From positions 1 to 32,722 of the forward strand of contig SCQE01000017.1 in NCBI GenBank assembly GCA_004321915.1: DNA of 32,722 nt, written 5' to 3'. The stretch comes from Nitrospirota bacterium (GTDB lineage: Bacteria; Nitrospirota; Thermodesulfovibrionia; Thermodesulfovibrionales; Dissulfurispiraceae). The translations under genes and the position numbers were made by a program. Position 1 is the first letter of the stretch. Every line of letters begins with the position of its first letter. Shown here piece after piece: positions 16,388-24,465 of the stretch. A model generated the notes under the pieces. It had not been told where the DNA came from and made no database searches. It worked only from the letters and a program-made list of their open reading frames with translations.

Positions 16388-18792
16388 TGATCGGCACATC
16401 CGATAACGGTAAGACCATCGTCGAGGGTACCGAAAAGACCGTTCGGGAAAAATCCGATAGGGCAATTTCCGAAACCGGCAGAACTGTAATCGAAAACGAA
16501 CGCACCGTTGTAGAGAGGTCTAGGCACGAAACAAGAGACCTTCGTCTAAAGGCTTTTAGGGGCCGGAGCGTTATAGAGGAATATCCTGCAGCCGGCGGAG
16601 AAGCGGACATCTATCTCATAGACGACAACGGCAAAAAGAATATTCTTAAGCTTTACAGGTACGGAATGAATCCCCCCGGAGAAATCCTGAAAAAAGCGAA
16701 GCAGCTGAGCGATCTCTCTCCGGAACATATTATCAGAATAGATGAATGCGGGCTCGATGAAAAGACGCAGAGATGGTTTGAGCTTATGGAGTACGCGGCC
16801 CACGGGTCTTTAAAGGACTTCGTAAAGGGCAAGCCCGACGAAAAAACCGTGCGTACGATAATAGGCGAGATACTTGAAGGCCTGAAGGTCATTCATGACA
16901 ACAACATCCTCCATCTGGACCTGAAACCCTCGAACATACTTGTAAGGAACCCCGACCCGCTTGACCTTGTTTTTGCCGACTTCGGCATATCCTCGATGCT
17001 CGATCCGGAACTGTCGAGGAAGATGACGACCGTAAAAGGCACCCCGCTTTACTGGTCTTCTGAGGCCTTTACAGGGGTGGTGGGCAAAGAGGCTGATTAC
17101 TGGTCTCTCGGTATTATAATCCTTGAATTTCTTATGGGCAGACACCCGTTCAGCGGCATCGACACTAAAGTGATAATGTTCACGCTCGCAACCAAGGGGG
17201 TGAGCATTCCGGAGGACATACCGGTTGATTTTTTTAATCTCACAAGAGGTCTGCTTACCAGAGACCCTCATGCCAGATGGGGATACAACGAGGTAAAGAG
17301 ATGGCTTGACGGAGACAGGAACGTGCCTGTTTATTATGTGCCTGAAGTGCGGACAGGCAAGAAATTCCGCCTGCCTTATAAATTCCGTGAAAGGGACTTT
17401 TATTCCTTCGAGGACCTTGTCGGCTCGTTTCTTGAAAGCGAAGAGGCGTGGCGCGATGCCAAAGAGCATCTCTACAACGAATACATAGCAAAGTGGCTTG
17501 AGAGGATGGAGGACTACGATACGGCCGTAAGGACGATAAACGCCAGGAAAGAGGCGAAAGACGACATGGATCTGGTTGTAATGACGCTCGCCTGCGGCCT
17601 CAACAAGGAACTGCCTTTTATCCTCTACGGTAAATTGATATCGGCCAAGAACCTGTCGATCTACATAGGTAAGGCGCTGAGAAAAGAGAACACGCCTGCG
17701 GAACTTGCGCTCGTCGAAAAACTGATCAACGGCAAGCTGCGCGGCTATTTTGAGCAATACCTGAAACTGACGACCAGAAAAGATAATGAATTGCTCGCAA
17801 TACTCAAGGCCATAGAGAGCAGGTCGCCCCGGATATATGTTCAGGAAAAAAAATACGAGGGCGCGCTTAAGCTGCTCGACCTGTTCGTCAATCCCGACAG
17901 TTACATGCTGCCCCATGCTTTCTGGGACGACCTTTACCTCCAGCCTGAGCTTCTTGCTTTAAACCCGGACGCCTTTTTTTCAAAAGATAGGTACTCGGAG
18001 ATATTGAGCGATTATGTGATCTCGGGGCCTTTGAAGGAAAATATCGGGAAATGCCTGACATCCGGGCATACAGCCGAGTATATAAAAACAGCTGGGCTTC
18101 TTACCCGGCTGATAGAGATAAACCATATCATAAGCCGTGATGAACTGCGCCGTCTGGAAGAGGAATACCTTATACCGGAAACGCTCAGGGGCGATATCCT
18201 TGACGGCGGGCCGTCGGAATATTCGGGTTCCATTTTTGCGTTCAGGGAACTGCAGAGGGCGGAGCTTCTGATCAAAAAGAGCGATTTCGATAATTATGCC
18301 GAGAAATATTACGGTATCCTTGAGAATATGCTGCATATCTCCAAGGCCAATACAGGCGTGAAAAACAGTGCGGCCAATCGTGCGCAAGGATCGCTTGCAG
18401 ACAGGCTCTGCATGTTGTCGAAGGAAGAATATACCAAGATATCCTTATACATAAAAAACAGGGTGGATTTGAAAATTCGGCCGATGATGAACAAGATAAA
18501 GGACAGGCTTATTAAAGAACACCCGCCGGACCTCATGTACATGGTCAGGTACATAGACGCCCTGAAGTCCGGAGAAATAAAGTGGGACGTCATGGACAAA
18601 GAGATATTAAACGAAGTGTACGCAAAACTCTTCGGTCTTGCGGACGAAGATGCTCCCATCACAGAGGCGCCGGTCATCGGTTTTTTGCTTAAATCCCTTT
18701 TGGGTGACAGAATAGAAGAGACCCCGTTCGGGGACACTTTGAGAATGAAGTATGAAACCAGATTTGACGACGTCCTTCAGGGGCGATGGTAA
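16387..18792 (+). CDS. Ser/Thr protein kinase with repeated N-terminal Thr motifs and large C-terminal domain
   Basis: This 801-residue protein has a eukaryotic-type (Hanks) kinase domain at about 60-330. It has a Gly-rich loop AAGGEAD (68-74), ATP-anchoring K88, catalytic loop HLDLKPSN (H176, D178, N183), D198-FG, and an activation segment TTVKGTPLYWSSEAF. Residues 9-43 carry five related pentads at 7-8 residue spacing: KTIVE, KTVRE, RAISE, RTVIE, RTVVE. These are likely phosphorylation or FHA-docking sites. Residues about 340-395 (SFEDLVGSFLESEEAW...EYIAKWLERM) look like a separate small helical module, and the remaining 400 residues are helical and unrecognised. No membrane helix is seen, so the kinase is cytoplasmic. 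Confidence 0.92.
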   Translation: MIGTSDNGKTIVEGTEKTVREKSDRAISETGRTVIENERTVVERSRHETRDLRLKAFRGRSVIEEYPAAGGEADIYLIDDNGKKNILKLYRYGMNPPGEILKKAKQLSDLSPEHIIRIDECGLDEKTQRWFELMEYAAHGSLKDFVKGKPDEKTVRTIIGEILEGLKVIHDNNILHLDLKPSNILVRNPDPLDLVFADFGISSMLDPELSRKMTTVKGTPLYWSSEAFTGVVGKEADYWSLGIIILEFLMGRHPFSGIDTKVIMFTLATKGVSIPEDIPVDFFNLTRGLLTRDPHARWGYNEVKRWLDGDRNVPVYYVPEVRTGKKFRLPYKFRERDFYSFEDLVGSFLESEEAWRDAKEHLYNEYIAKWLERMEDYDTAVRTINARKEAKDDMDLVVMTLACGLNKELPFILYGKLISAKNLSIYIGKALRKENTPAELALVEKLINGKLRGYFEQYLKLTTRKDNELLAILKAIESRSPRIYVQEKKYEGALKLLDLFVNPDSYMLPHAFWDDLYLQPELLALNPDAFFSKDRYSEILSDYVISGPLKENIGKCLTSGHTAEYIKTAGLLTRLIEINHIISRDELRRLEEEYLIPETLRGDILDGGPSEYSGSIFAFRELQRAELLIKKSDFDNYAEKYYGILENMLHISKANTGVKNSAANRAQGSLADRLCMLSKEEYTKISLYIKNRVDLKIRPMMNKIKDRLIKEHPPDLMYMVRYIDALKSGEIKWDVMDKEILNEVYAKLFGLADEDAPITEAPVIGFLLKSLLGDRIEETPFGDTLRMKYETRFDDVLQGRW

Positions 18793-18850
18793 AAAAAGAC
18801 CGGCGAGGAGGGAGAATGGCTTTTACCGGAAATATGACGGGGGATCACGA

Positions 18851-20662
18851 ATGGACCGGAATATAGTCCCTAAGTGGGCCAGAGAGATAGTGAGGTTTAT
18901 GTCTATAAAGCCCCAGTTCATGCTGTGGGGCAACGTATATGACGTCTACCCCATGGAGTTGGGCGGAAGCGTAATCACGTTCAAAATGATTGATTACCTG
19001 AGGAGGATGCTTACCGAAAACGGTTACGGTATGGTGGTTGCCTACGAGCCGCTATACGGGTTCACGCTGCTTGAAGGGGACCCCGACGCTTTTAAGTCGA
19101 TTACAGGAGAGTCCCCCGGCAAGGACAAGACCTTTGCCTGCACGGTAGGCAAGGCCGTGGAAATGATCGAGAGGCTGGTGGAAAACGAGCGGGAATACTG
19201 TTCTGTGGTCCTGAACTTCTCCTCCCGCATTCCGGACATAGCCGGCAACGACATCAACGAATTTTATTTCAGGATGTTCAGGCTTGCACAGACCGCTGTG
19301 CCGAGGATGACTGGTAACGACAGCGCCCCGAAATTCAATTTGGCTGTCTGGATAATGGACAAGGAAAACGATGTGCCTGCGTGGTATACGCTGGACAACC
19401 CCAAGATAAAAAATCTGGCGGTGCCTAAGCCCGATTATCCGGTACGCAAGACGATCGTCGAAAACCTTTCAAAAAATATCGATAAATTCAACGAACTGGA
19501 TGAGGCCAAGAGGCAGGAAGGCATATCCATATTCGTCGATCAGACCAACGGACTGCACGGTACCGAGATAGTCTCTATCGTCGCCCTTGCAAAGAGGGAG
19601 GGGGTGCCCTTCGGCGAGATAGCAGAGGCGATAAGGATGTACAAGCTCGGCATAGTCGAAAACCCGTGGTCGAAGATAGATATGGGCAAGATCGGCGATG
19701 CAGGGCCGCTGCTGTCAAAAAGGGTAATGGGTCAGGACCTTGCGATAAACAAGGCCTCGGACATAATAAAGAGGTCTGTATTTAATCTTTCGGGTTCTCA
19801 GTATTCTAAGTTTTCACAGAGACCAAAGGGCGTGCTCTTTTTTGCCGGGCCGACCGGCGTAGGCAAGACTGAACTCGCAAAGGCAGTTACGGAGCTGCTC
19901 TTCGGTTCAGAGACCAGTTACATACGTTTTGACATGAGCGAGTTCGCACATGAACACGCAGACCAGAGGCTCGTGGGCGCGCCTCCCGGATATGTCGGAT
20001 ACGACGTCGGCGGACAGCTCACCAATTCCATAAAGCAGGACCCTTTTTCCGTTGTGCTGTTCGATGAAATAGAAAAAGCGCATCCCAAGATACTGGATGT
20101 GTTTCTCCAGATACTGGACGACGGAAGACTTACTTCCGGCAGGGGGGAGACCGCATATTTTTCGGAGAGCCTGATCGTATTTACCAGCAACCTCGGCATA
20201 TACGAGGTGACGCCCGATGGCCGGAAAATACAGAAAGTGGGCCCGGACATGTCGTACGAGGACATAAACAAAAGCATACTCGGGTCGATCGAAGACTTCT
20301 TCAAGTACAAAATAGGCAGACCCGAAATACTGAACAGGATCGGCGACAATATCGTTGTATTCGATTTCATCAGGCCCGCCGTGGCCTATCGCATACTCGA
20401 CAAGATGCTCAGGAATGTCATATACAAGATCGAAGACACGCATAAGGTAGGTATCGATATAAGCGAAGGCGCCTTGGCCAAACTCAGGGAGGCGTGTTGT
20501 TCGGACCTAGGAATGGGCGGAAGGGGCGTAGGCAATAAACTCGAAGACGTTTTCATCAACCCCCTGTCTAGGGCGCTCTTTGAGGACCGTTCGAAAGGTC
20601 GTGATAGACTGACGATAACCGATGTGCTGAAAAAAGATACAATATGGGAACTCGTGCTATAG
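18851..20662 (+). CDS. ClpB/ClpA-like AAA+ ATPase with degenerate N-terminal ATPase domain
   Basis: A 603-residue protein from the ATG at 18851, chosen because GGGGGA lies 6 bases upstream; an in-frame ATG at 18752 would extend it into the kinase gene. Residues 290-600 are a Clp-type second AAA+ domain: Walker A GPTGVGKT (333-340), pore loop GYVGY (380-384), Walker B VVLFDEIEKAH (401-411), sensor 1 TSN (445-447), and an arginine finger in EILNRIG. Residues 1-270 look like a decayed first AAA+ domain with no Walker A; LWGNVYDVYP occupies that place. No ClpP-docking IGF/L loop is seen, so it probably remodels proteins rather than feeding a protease. It overlaps the radical SAM gene by 19 bases. 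Confidence 0.9.
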   Translation: MDRNIVPKWAREIVRFMSIKPQFMLWGNVYDVYPMELGGSVITFKMIDYLRRMLTENGYGMVVAYEPLYGFTLLEGDPDAFKSITGESPGKDKTFACTVGKAVEMIERLVENEREYCSVVLNFSSRIPDIAGNDINEFYFRMFRLAQTAVPRMTGNDSAPKFNLAVWIMDKENDVPAWYTLDNPKIKNLAVPKPDYPVRKTIVENLSKNIDKFNELDEAKRQEGISIFVDQTNGLHGTEIVSIVALAKREGVPFGEIAEAIRMYKLGIVENPWSKIDMGKIGDAGPLLSKRVMGQDLAINKASDIIKRSVFNLSGSQYSKFSQRPKGVLFFAGPTGVGKTELAKAVTELLFGSETSYIRFDMSEFAHEHADQRLVGAPPGYVGYDVGGQLTNSIKQDPFSVVLFDEIEKAHPKILDVFLQILDDGRLTSGRGETAYFSESLIVFTSNLGIYEVTPDGRKIQKVGPDMSYEDINKSILGSIEDFFKYKIGRPEILNRIGDNIVVFDFIRPAVAYRILDKMLRNVIYKIEDTHKVGIDISEGALAKLREACCSDLGMGGRGVGNKLEDVFINPLSRALFEDRSKGRDRLTITDVLKKDTIWELVL

Positions 20663-21258
20663 AGGATATCCACATAGGACTTGTCCACTATCCTGTCTTG
20701 TCGCTCGGGGCCGGCAGGAGAGTGGGGATATGGTTTCAGGGCTGCAATATCAGATGCAAGGGCTGCATCTCTCAATACACATGGGAGGTCAACGATACCT
20801 GCAAGACTACCGTAGGCAGACTGCTGGCCGACATAGCAGGCTATAAGTGTGCCGCACCTGACGGCATAACCATCTCCGGCGGTGAACCTTTTGACCAGCC
20901 CGCAGCTCTTTATTCACTCTTGTCGGGTATAAGAGAACACGGCTTTAATGACATCATGGTTTACAGCGGATATGAATATGATTATCTGAAGGAAAACTAC
21001 CCTGATATTCTGGCGCTGATAGACGTTCTGATAGACGGCTGCTTTGTAGAGGGTCTGACCACGTCCTATTCTTGGAAAGGGTCGGAAAACCAGAGGATGA
21101 TCGTCCTTGCAAAAGATGACGCGTTAATACAAAGATATCGCGAGTACGGACAAAACGCCGACCGGCGGTTACAGATAATCGAGAAAACGGGTTCTGTTTA
21201 TATTGTAGGCATTCCGCTGCAGAGCGATTCGGAGGAGATAAAAAATGTCCTTGGTTAA
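20644..21258 (+). CDS. NrdG/PflA-like radical SAM activating enzyme
   Basis: This 204-residue protein has a single 4Fe-4S motif C34-x3-C38-x2-C41 (QGCNIRCKGC) and the SAM-binding SGGEPFDQP (78-86). The WFQGCN start and short length are those of the activases that make glycyl radicals on anaerobic ribonucleotide reductase or pyruvate formate-lyase. No glycyl-radical enzyme is encoded in the window, and the gene is locked by overlaps between the AAA+ gene (19 bases) and the FHA gene (14 bases). A specialised role inside this phospho-signalling operon, rather than housekeeping NrdG activity, is therefore likely (inference). Confidence 0.88.
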   Translation: MGTRAIEDIHIGLVHYPVLSLGAGRRVGIWFQGCNIRCKGCISQYTWEVNDTCKTTVGRLLADIAGYKCAAPDGITISGGEPFDQPAALYSLLSGIREHGFNDIMVYSGYEYDYLKENYPDILALIDVLIDGCFVEGLTTSYSWKGSENQRMIVLAKDDALIQRYREYGQNADRRLQIIEKTGSVYIVGIPLQSDSEEIKNVLG

Positions 21259-21691
21259 GATATGCCCCACCTGCAAGACAAGAAACGAGCCCTCGGAGAT
21301 GATGTGCGGGATGTGCCTCGGCGACATTTCCGGAGTCAGTCCTGTGGACAATGAGCAGCCCCCGGTTTCAATGGCCGAAGACAGGACAATCGTTCAAAGG
21401 GGCGGTATCGTTCTGAAGCTGTCGGGCGGCGGAGACATACCTGTATGCGATGGGGACATAGTAGGGCGCGAGGCTGTCGGCAAAGAGATCCTGCAGCCTT
21501 ATAAGACCATATCCAGAAGGCATGTCCGTTTCACCTTCGAAAACGGCGGATGGCTTATAGAAGACCTGAATTCCACCAACGGAACATACCTTAACGGCAA
21601 CAGGCTTGCGGCAAATGCCAAGACCCCTGTAGCGCACAATCAGAAACTCTCTCTGTCGTCCGCCTGTGAAATCGTCATAGAGCGGAAATGA
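21245..21691 (+). CDS. zinc-ribbon plus FHA domain protein
   Basis: This 148-residue protein has an N-terminal zinc ribbon (C7-x2-C10 and C21-x2-C24). A linker carries RTIVQ (47-51), which closely matches the pentads at the start of the neighbouring kinase. A complete FHA domain follows (about 55-145) with G74-R75, S90-x2-H93 (ISRRH) and DLNSTNGTYLNG (108-119). FHA domains bind phosphothreonine. A short Thr-containing tail before an FHA domain recalls GarA/OdhI-type regulators, where phosphorylation of the tail closes the FHA site. It should read the kinase signal. Its start lies inside the radical SAM gene, and the PP2C gene follows after about 16 bases. Confidence 0.93.
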   Translation: MSLVKICPTCKTRNEPSEMMCGMCLGDISGVSPVDNEQPPVSMAEDRTIVQRGGIVLKLSGGGDIPVCDGDIVGREAVGKEILQPYKTISRRHVRFTFENGGWLIEDLNSTNGTYLNGNRLAANAKTPVAHNQKLSLSSACEIVIERK

Positions 21692-21707
21692 GTCGAGGGC
21701 ATTGACA

Positions 21708-22445
21708 TTGCGATCATCCGGAATGACCGACAGGGGCGTCAAACGCCGGACCAATCAGGACAGTATCTTTATGGACGACGATCTCGGCCTGTATATCGTG
21801 GCCGACGGCATGGGAGGACATGATAGCGGAGAAGTGGCCAGCAGTATGGCTGTAAGCGGAACAGCTTCGTTTCTGAAAAGTTGTTTTCATAGGATGTCCG
21901 GCTCGCCTGAGGATGAAACAAGGGTCATCGATTGCCTGCAAGATGCTGTCTCGACCGTAAACAGGCGGATATACGACGAATGGCGGAAAGGTCCCGGCGG
22001 ACTGATGGGGACGACCATATCGCTGTTGCTTTTAATGTCGGGCCGGGCATACACCGCACATGTCGGCGACAGCAGGATATACAGGGTGCGGGACGCTAAA
22101 CTTGAAAAACTTACCAAAGACCACAATCAGGCGCAGGCGATGGCTGACGCGGGACGGATCAGCCCTGAAGAGGCGGAAAACCATAAGTTGAGCCATGTCC
22201 TCACAAGGTCCGTAGGCTCCGATGAGACAGTCACGTCCGATGTCGCATTTTATGAAGTCAGAAAAGGCGATATGTTCCTCCTCTCATCCGACGGCATGTT
22301 CAGGGTGATGAATGCTTCCGAGGTGGAGGAGGCGCTAAAGGCCGGTTTATCGCCGGACAAGGCATGCAGGCTGCTTATGGACCGGACTATAGAGAGGGGC
22401 GCGCCCGACAATGTATCCATAATCCTTGTGGAATGCGGGCTATAA
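21708..22445 (+). CDS. PP2C-family Ser/Thr protein phosphatase
   Basis: About 245 residues with the metal-dependent PP2C motifs in order: RTNQDS, VADGMGGHDSGEVAS (metal-binding Asp), TAHVGDSRIYRV, KDHNQ, LLSSDG and PDNVSIIL. It should reverse phosphorylation by the operon kinase. No ATG fits well. TTG at 21708 lies 8 bases after GAGGG (21695-21699) and keeps the first beta strand (RSSGMTDRG), so it is preferred over TTG at 21702 and ATG at 21723. It is the last gene of the operon. Confidence 0.92.
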   Translation: MRSSGMTDRGVKRRTNQDSIFMDDDLGLYIVADGMGGHDSGEVASSMAVSGTASFLKSCFHRMSGSPEDETRVIDCLQDAVSTVNRRIYDEWRKGPGGLMGTTISLLLLMSGRAYTAHVGDSRIYRVRDAKLEKLTKDHNQAQAMADAGRISPEEAENHKLSHVLTRSVGSDETVTSDVAFYEVRKGDMFLLSSDGMFRVMNASEVEEALKAGLSPDKACRLLMDRTIERGAPDNVSIILVECGL

Positions 22446-22512
22446 TAAGAAACGGATCTGGGGAGGCGCACGTTTGACGGGATCCATGCAGGCAAGGCTA
22501 GGATAAACAACG

Positions 22513-22541
22513 TTCTTATTCGAGCTGAGTGAGAGTATAAT
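22513..22541 (+). promoter_or_regulatory. candidate promoter of the toxin-antitoxin pair
   Basis: TTCTTA (22513-22518), a 17-base spacer and consensus TATAAT (22536-22541) precede the antitoxin ATG at 22619. The -35 is weak. The 75-base leader ends in GGAGGG about 10 bases before the ATG. Confidence 0.45.
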
Positions 22542-22618
22542 AAAAGAATAGCGCTAAAGAAAAGGGGACGGTAAACGCCGGAACAAAGTGGTATTTAGGA
22601 TGAAGGGAGGGAATTAAA

Positions 22619-22825
22619 ATGAACACGCTGGAAATCAAGAAAATGAGCAGAGTTGAGCGCCTGCAAGCCATGGAGTCGCTCTGGAATTCGCTTATGGATG
22701 AGGAATGCGAAATGGAATCCCCTGAATGGCATCGTGATGTTCTGGAAGAGAGGAAAAGAAAGATCGAAAACGGTGAGGCGGAATTTATTTCCCTTGAAAA
22801 GTTAAGGGCGAGCCGCAAGCCGTGA
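22619..22825 (+). CDS. antitoxin, putative addiction-module component family
   Basis: This 68-residue acidic protein has LQAMESLWNSLMDEE followed by SPEWHRDVLEERKRKIENGEAEFI. This is the pattern of the short antitoxins paired with ParE/RelE toxins (TIGR02574-type: ERLxLxExLWxSL...P.WHxxVLxER). It should bind and neutralise the adjacent toxin and probably represses the pair. GGAGGG upstream supports the ATG. Its stop overlaps the toxin GTG start (GTGA), the usual coupling in such modules. Confidence 0.87.
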   Translation: MNTLEIKKMSRVERLQAMESLWNSLMDEECEMESPEWHRDVLEERKRKIENGEAEFISLEKLRASRKP

Positions 22826-23130
22826 AAGTCGGGTCTGTAGTTGTATCGAAAGAGGTCATTGACGACCTGAACAGCGGAAAAACCTTTTATGACCGGAAAG
22901 AAGCCGGTGTTGGCGATTACTTTTGGGACAGCCTGCTTGCCGATCTCGAATCCCTGATAATCTACGCAGGCATTCACAGTAAGCAGTTTGGTCTCTATCG
23001 GATGCTTGCCAATCGATTTCCTTACGCAGTTTATTACGAAATTGTAGATGACGTTGCTTATGTTGTCGCTGTTTTGCCGATGCGACGTAACCCTGATTGG
23101 ATCAAGAGAAAATTGCAAGTAAGGAGCTAA
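22822..23130 (+). CDS. ParE/RelE-family toxin
   Basis: This 102-residue protein starts at GTG in the GTGA overlap. It shows the ParE/RelE fold pattern: an N-terminal strand VVVSKEVIDDL, two helices (AGVGDYFWDSLLADLESL), then FGLYRMLANRFPYAVYYEIVDDVAYVVAVLPMRRNPDW. The final strand with the R-R-x-P segment is typical of ParE, which poisons gyrase, but RelE-like mRNA cleavage cannot be excluded. Its family usually pairs with exactly this antitoxin type. It ends about 100 bases before the convergent permease gene. Confidence 0.88.
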   Translation: MKVGSVVVSKEVIDDLNSGKTFYDRKEAGVGDYFWDSLLADLESLIIYAGIHSKQFGLYRMLANRFPYAVYYEIVDDVAYVVAVLPMRRNPDWIKRKLQVRS

Positions 23131-23231
23131 CCGGTTGTTTATAGGATAAAGACAATGGAATTTTTTTTCGTCATTTGCAAAACATAGGGATACTGTCAAG
23201 TCTTTTCTGTAAAATCTATTACGAACGGGTT

Positions 23232-24032
23232 TTACCTGAACGTACGGGTAAAAGACATCACGGCCATCAGTATAAAGACCGCGACAAGGACGTAATGCAG
23301 GACAGGGCGGCAAATGATATGCGCGAGCCTCACGCCGAGCTGGCCTCCAATGAGCACAGCCGGTACCGCAAAGACAACTATACTGTATATCCGTGTAAGA
23401 TCGAGCTGTGCAGCCTGTTTGAAATAAAAGACATTGAAGAGCGAAGCGGCAAACGCGGTCAGCGCGATCATAAAGACGGTCGTTCCCGTAGCATAGGTTG
23501 CAGGGAACCTGTTTTTTATCAGCAGGTAGTAGTTGTTGGTTTCGCCTAACCCGAACCCGATTACGCCTGTAAAAAAGCCGCCTATCCCGCTCAACAGATA
23601 GCCTGCAGACTTGTTTTCAATATGCAGCGAGTCCGGAGCAGTTTCCTGAATAGAGAGACGGGCCCTCTCGAAATTCCTGTAGGCCAGAAACAGGCACCCA
23701 ATTCCTATTGCCGCAGCTATTGCCGTAGGAGAGAGGGTTTTCGATATATATGCTCCGGCAAGTCCGAAAGGGACGGCTACGACGAGGAAGGGGAGGGCGT
23801 ATCTGAAAAGTATTTTGCCTCTTCTTGCATAGCCGTAAACACCGGAACCGAAGCCGAAGACCTCGATGAATATGCCGCAGGCCACTGCTACGGCAGGGTC
23901 TACCCCGTAGAGAAGAAGGAGCGCAGGCCCCCAGAAGGCTGCGCCGTCTATCCCTGTCAGCATGGCGAGGGTGGAGATGGCTATCCCAAGGGGAAAAATA
24001 CCCCAGTATGTTTGAAAGTCGATTGGGGGCAT
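23232..24032 (-). CDS. TauE/SafE family membrane permease
   Basis: This 266-residue protein has about eight hydrophobic segments and internal repeat symmetry: LTGIDGAAFWGPALLLLYGVDPAVAVACG in the first half, GIGGFFTGVIGFGLGETNNYYLL in the second. This is the signature of TauE/SafE sulfite, sulfoacetate or related anion exporters. The substrate cannot be assigned. It is the last gene of the minus-strand signalling operon, about 20 bases after the response regulator. Its ATG at 24032 is the only convincing start. Confidence 0.85.
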   Translation of the reverse strand: MPPIDFQTYWGIFPLGIAISTLAMLTGIDGAAFWGPALLLLYGVDPAVAVACGIFIEVFGFGSGVYGYARRGKILFRYALPFLVVAVPFGLAGAYISKTLSPTAIAAAIGIGCLFLAYRNFERARLSIQETAPDSLHIENKSAGYLLSGIGGFFTGVIGFGLGETNNYYLLIKNRFPATYATGTTVFMIALTAFAASLFNVFYFKQAAQLDLTRIYSIVVFAVPAVLIGGQLGVRLAHIICRPVLHYVLVAVFILMAVMSFTRTFR

Positions 24033-24051
24033 GCTTAGTGTTTTAAGGCTT

Positions 24052-24465
24052 TCAAAAGCTCTTTTCCTCGAAATCCGGACTGACGTTTTGGATTTTCTTG
24101 AGGAGCACGTCTATTGTGATCGGTTTGACTATGTAATCGCTTACTCCGTACTGTTTCGCCTGTAAAACATGTTCGGCGTCTTTGAAGCCCGTTATCATTA
24201 TGAACGGGGTTTTGCTCAGGTGCGGGTGCTGCCGCATCCAGCGCAGGATGTCGCCGCCGCTCATGCCGGGGATGTCCCAATCGCATAGTACTACGTTATA
24301 CCGCAGTGTTTCGAGTATGATTCTGGCGTCGTTGCCTTCAGCCGCCTCATCCACCTGACAATAGGGGAAGCATCTTGTCAGCGCCGATTTAATGAACCTG
24401 CGTGTGGACGTGTCGTCCTCGACCAGAAGAATGTTCAGTTTAGGGGGATCACTGTTCGAGTTCAA
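24052..24465 (-). CDS. single-domain response regulator (CheY-like)
   Basis: A receiver domain with LNILLVEDD (acidic pocket), the phosphoacceptor Asp in VVLCDWDIPGMSG, Thr in MITGF and Lys in YIVKPI. No output domain is present, so it acts by protein contact or as a phosphate sink for the upstream histidine kinase. The domain begins near 24435. A TTG at 24465 with AGGGG about 10 bases upstream gives a normal N-terminus; an ATG at 24507 would add 14 Arg/Lys-rich residues and overlap the diguanylate cyclase gene by 59 bases. Either start overlaps that gene. Confidence 0.88.
   Translation of the reverse strand: MNSNSDPPKLNILLVEDDTSTRRFIKSALTRCFPYCQVDEAAEGNDARIILETLRYNVVLCDWDIPGMSGGDILRWMRQHPHLSKTPFIMITGFKDAEHVLQAKQYGVSDYIVKPITIDVLLKKIQNVSPDFEEKSF

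Noticed and set aside
16810-17916. Long minus-strand open frame (368 codons) inside the kinase gene
   Set aside because: It lies opposite a kinase with all catalytic motifs intact, and its translation shows no recognisable domain; a codon-bias shadow.
23220-23262. TTTTACC/GGTAAAA hairpin as a terminator between the toxin and permease genes
   Set aside because: It lies partly inside the permease coding end and has no T run after the stem on either strand.
22516-23313. Minus-strand open frame of 265 codons across the toxin-antitoxin pair
   Set aside because: It covers two well-supported plus-strand genes and the end of the permease gene, has low-complexity translation and no start signal.
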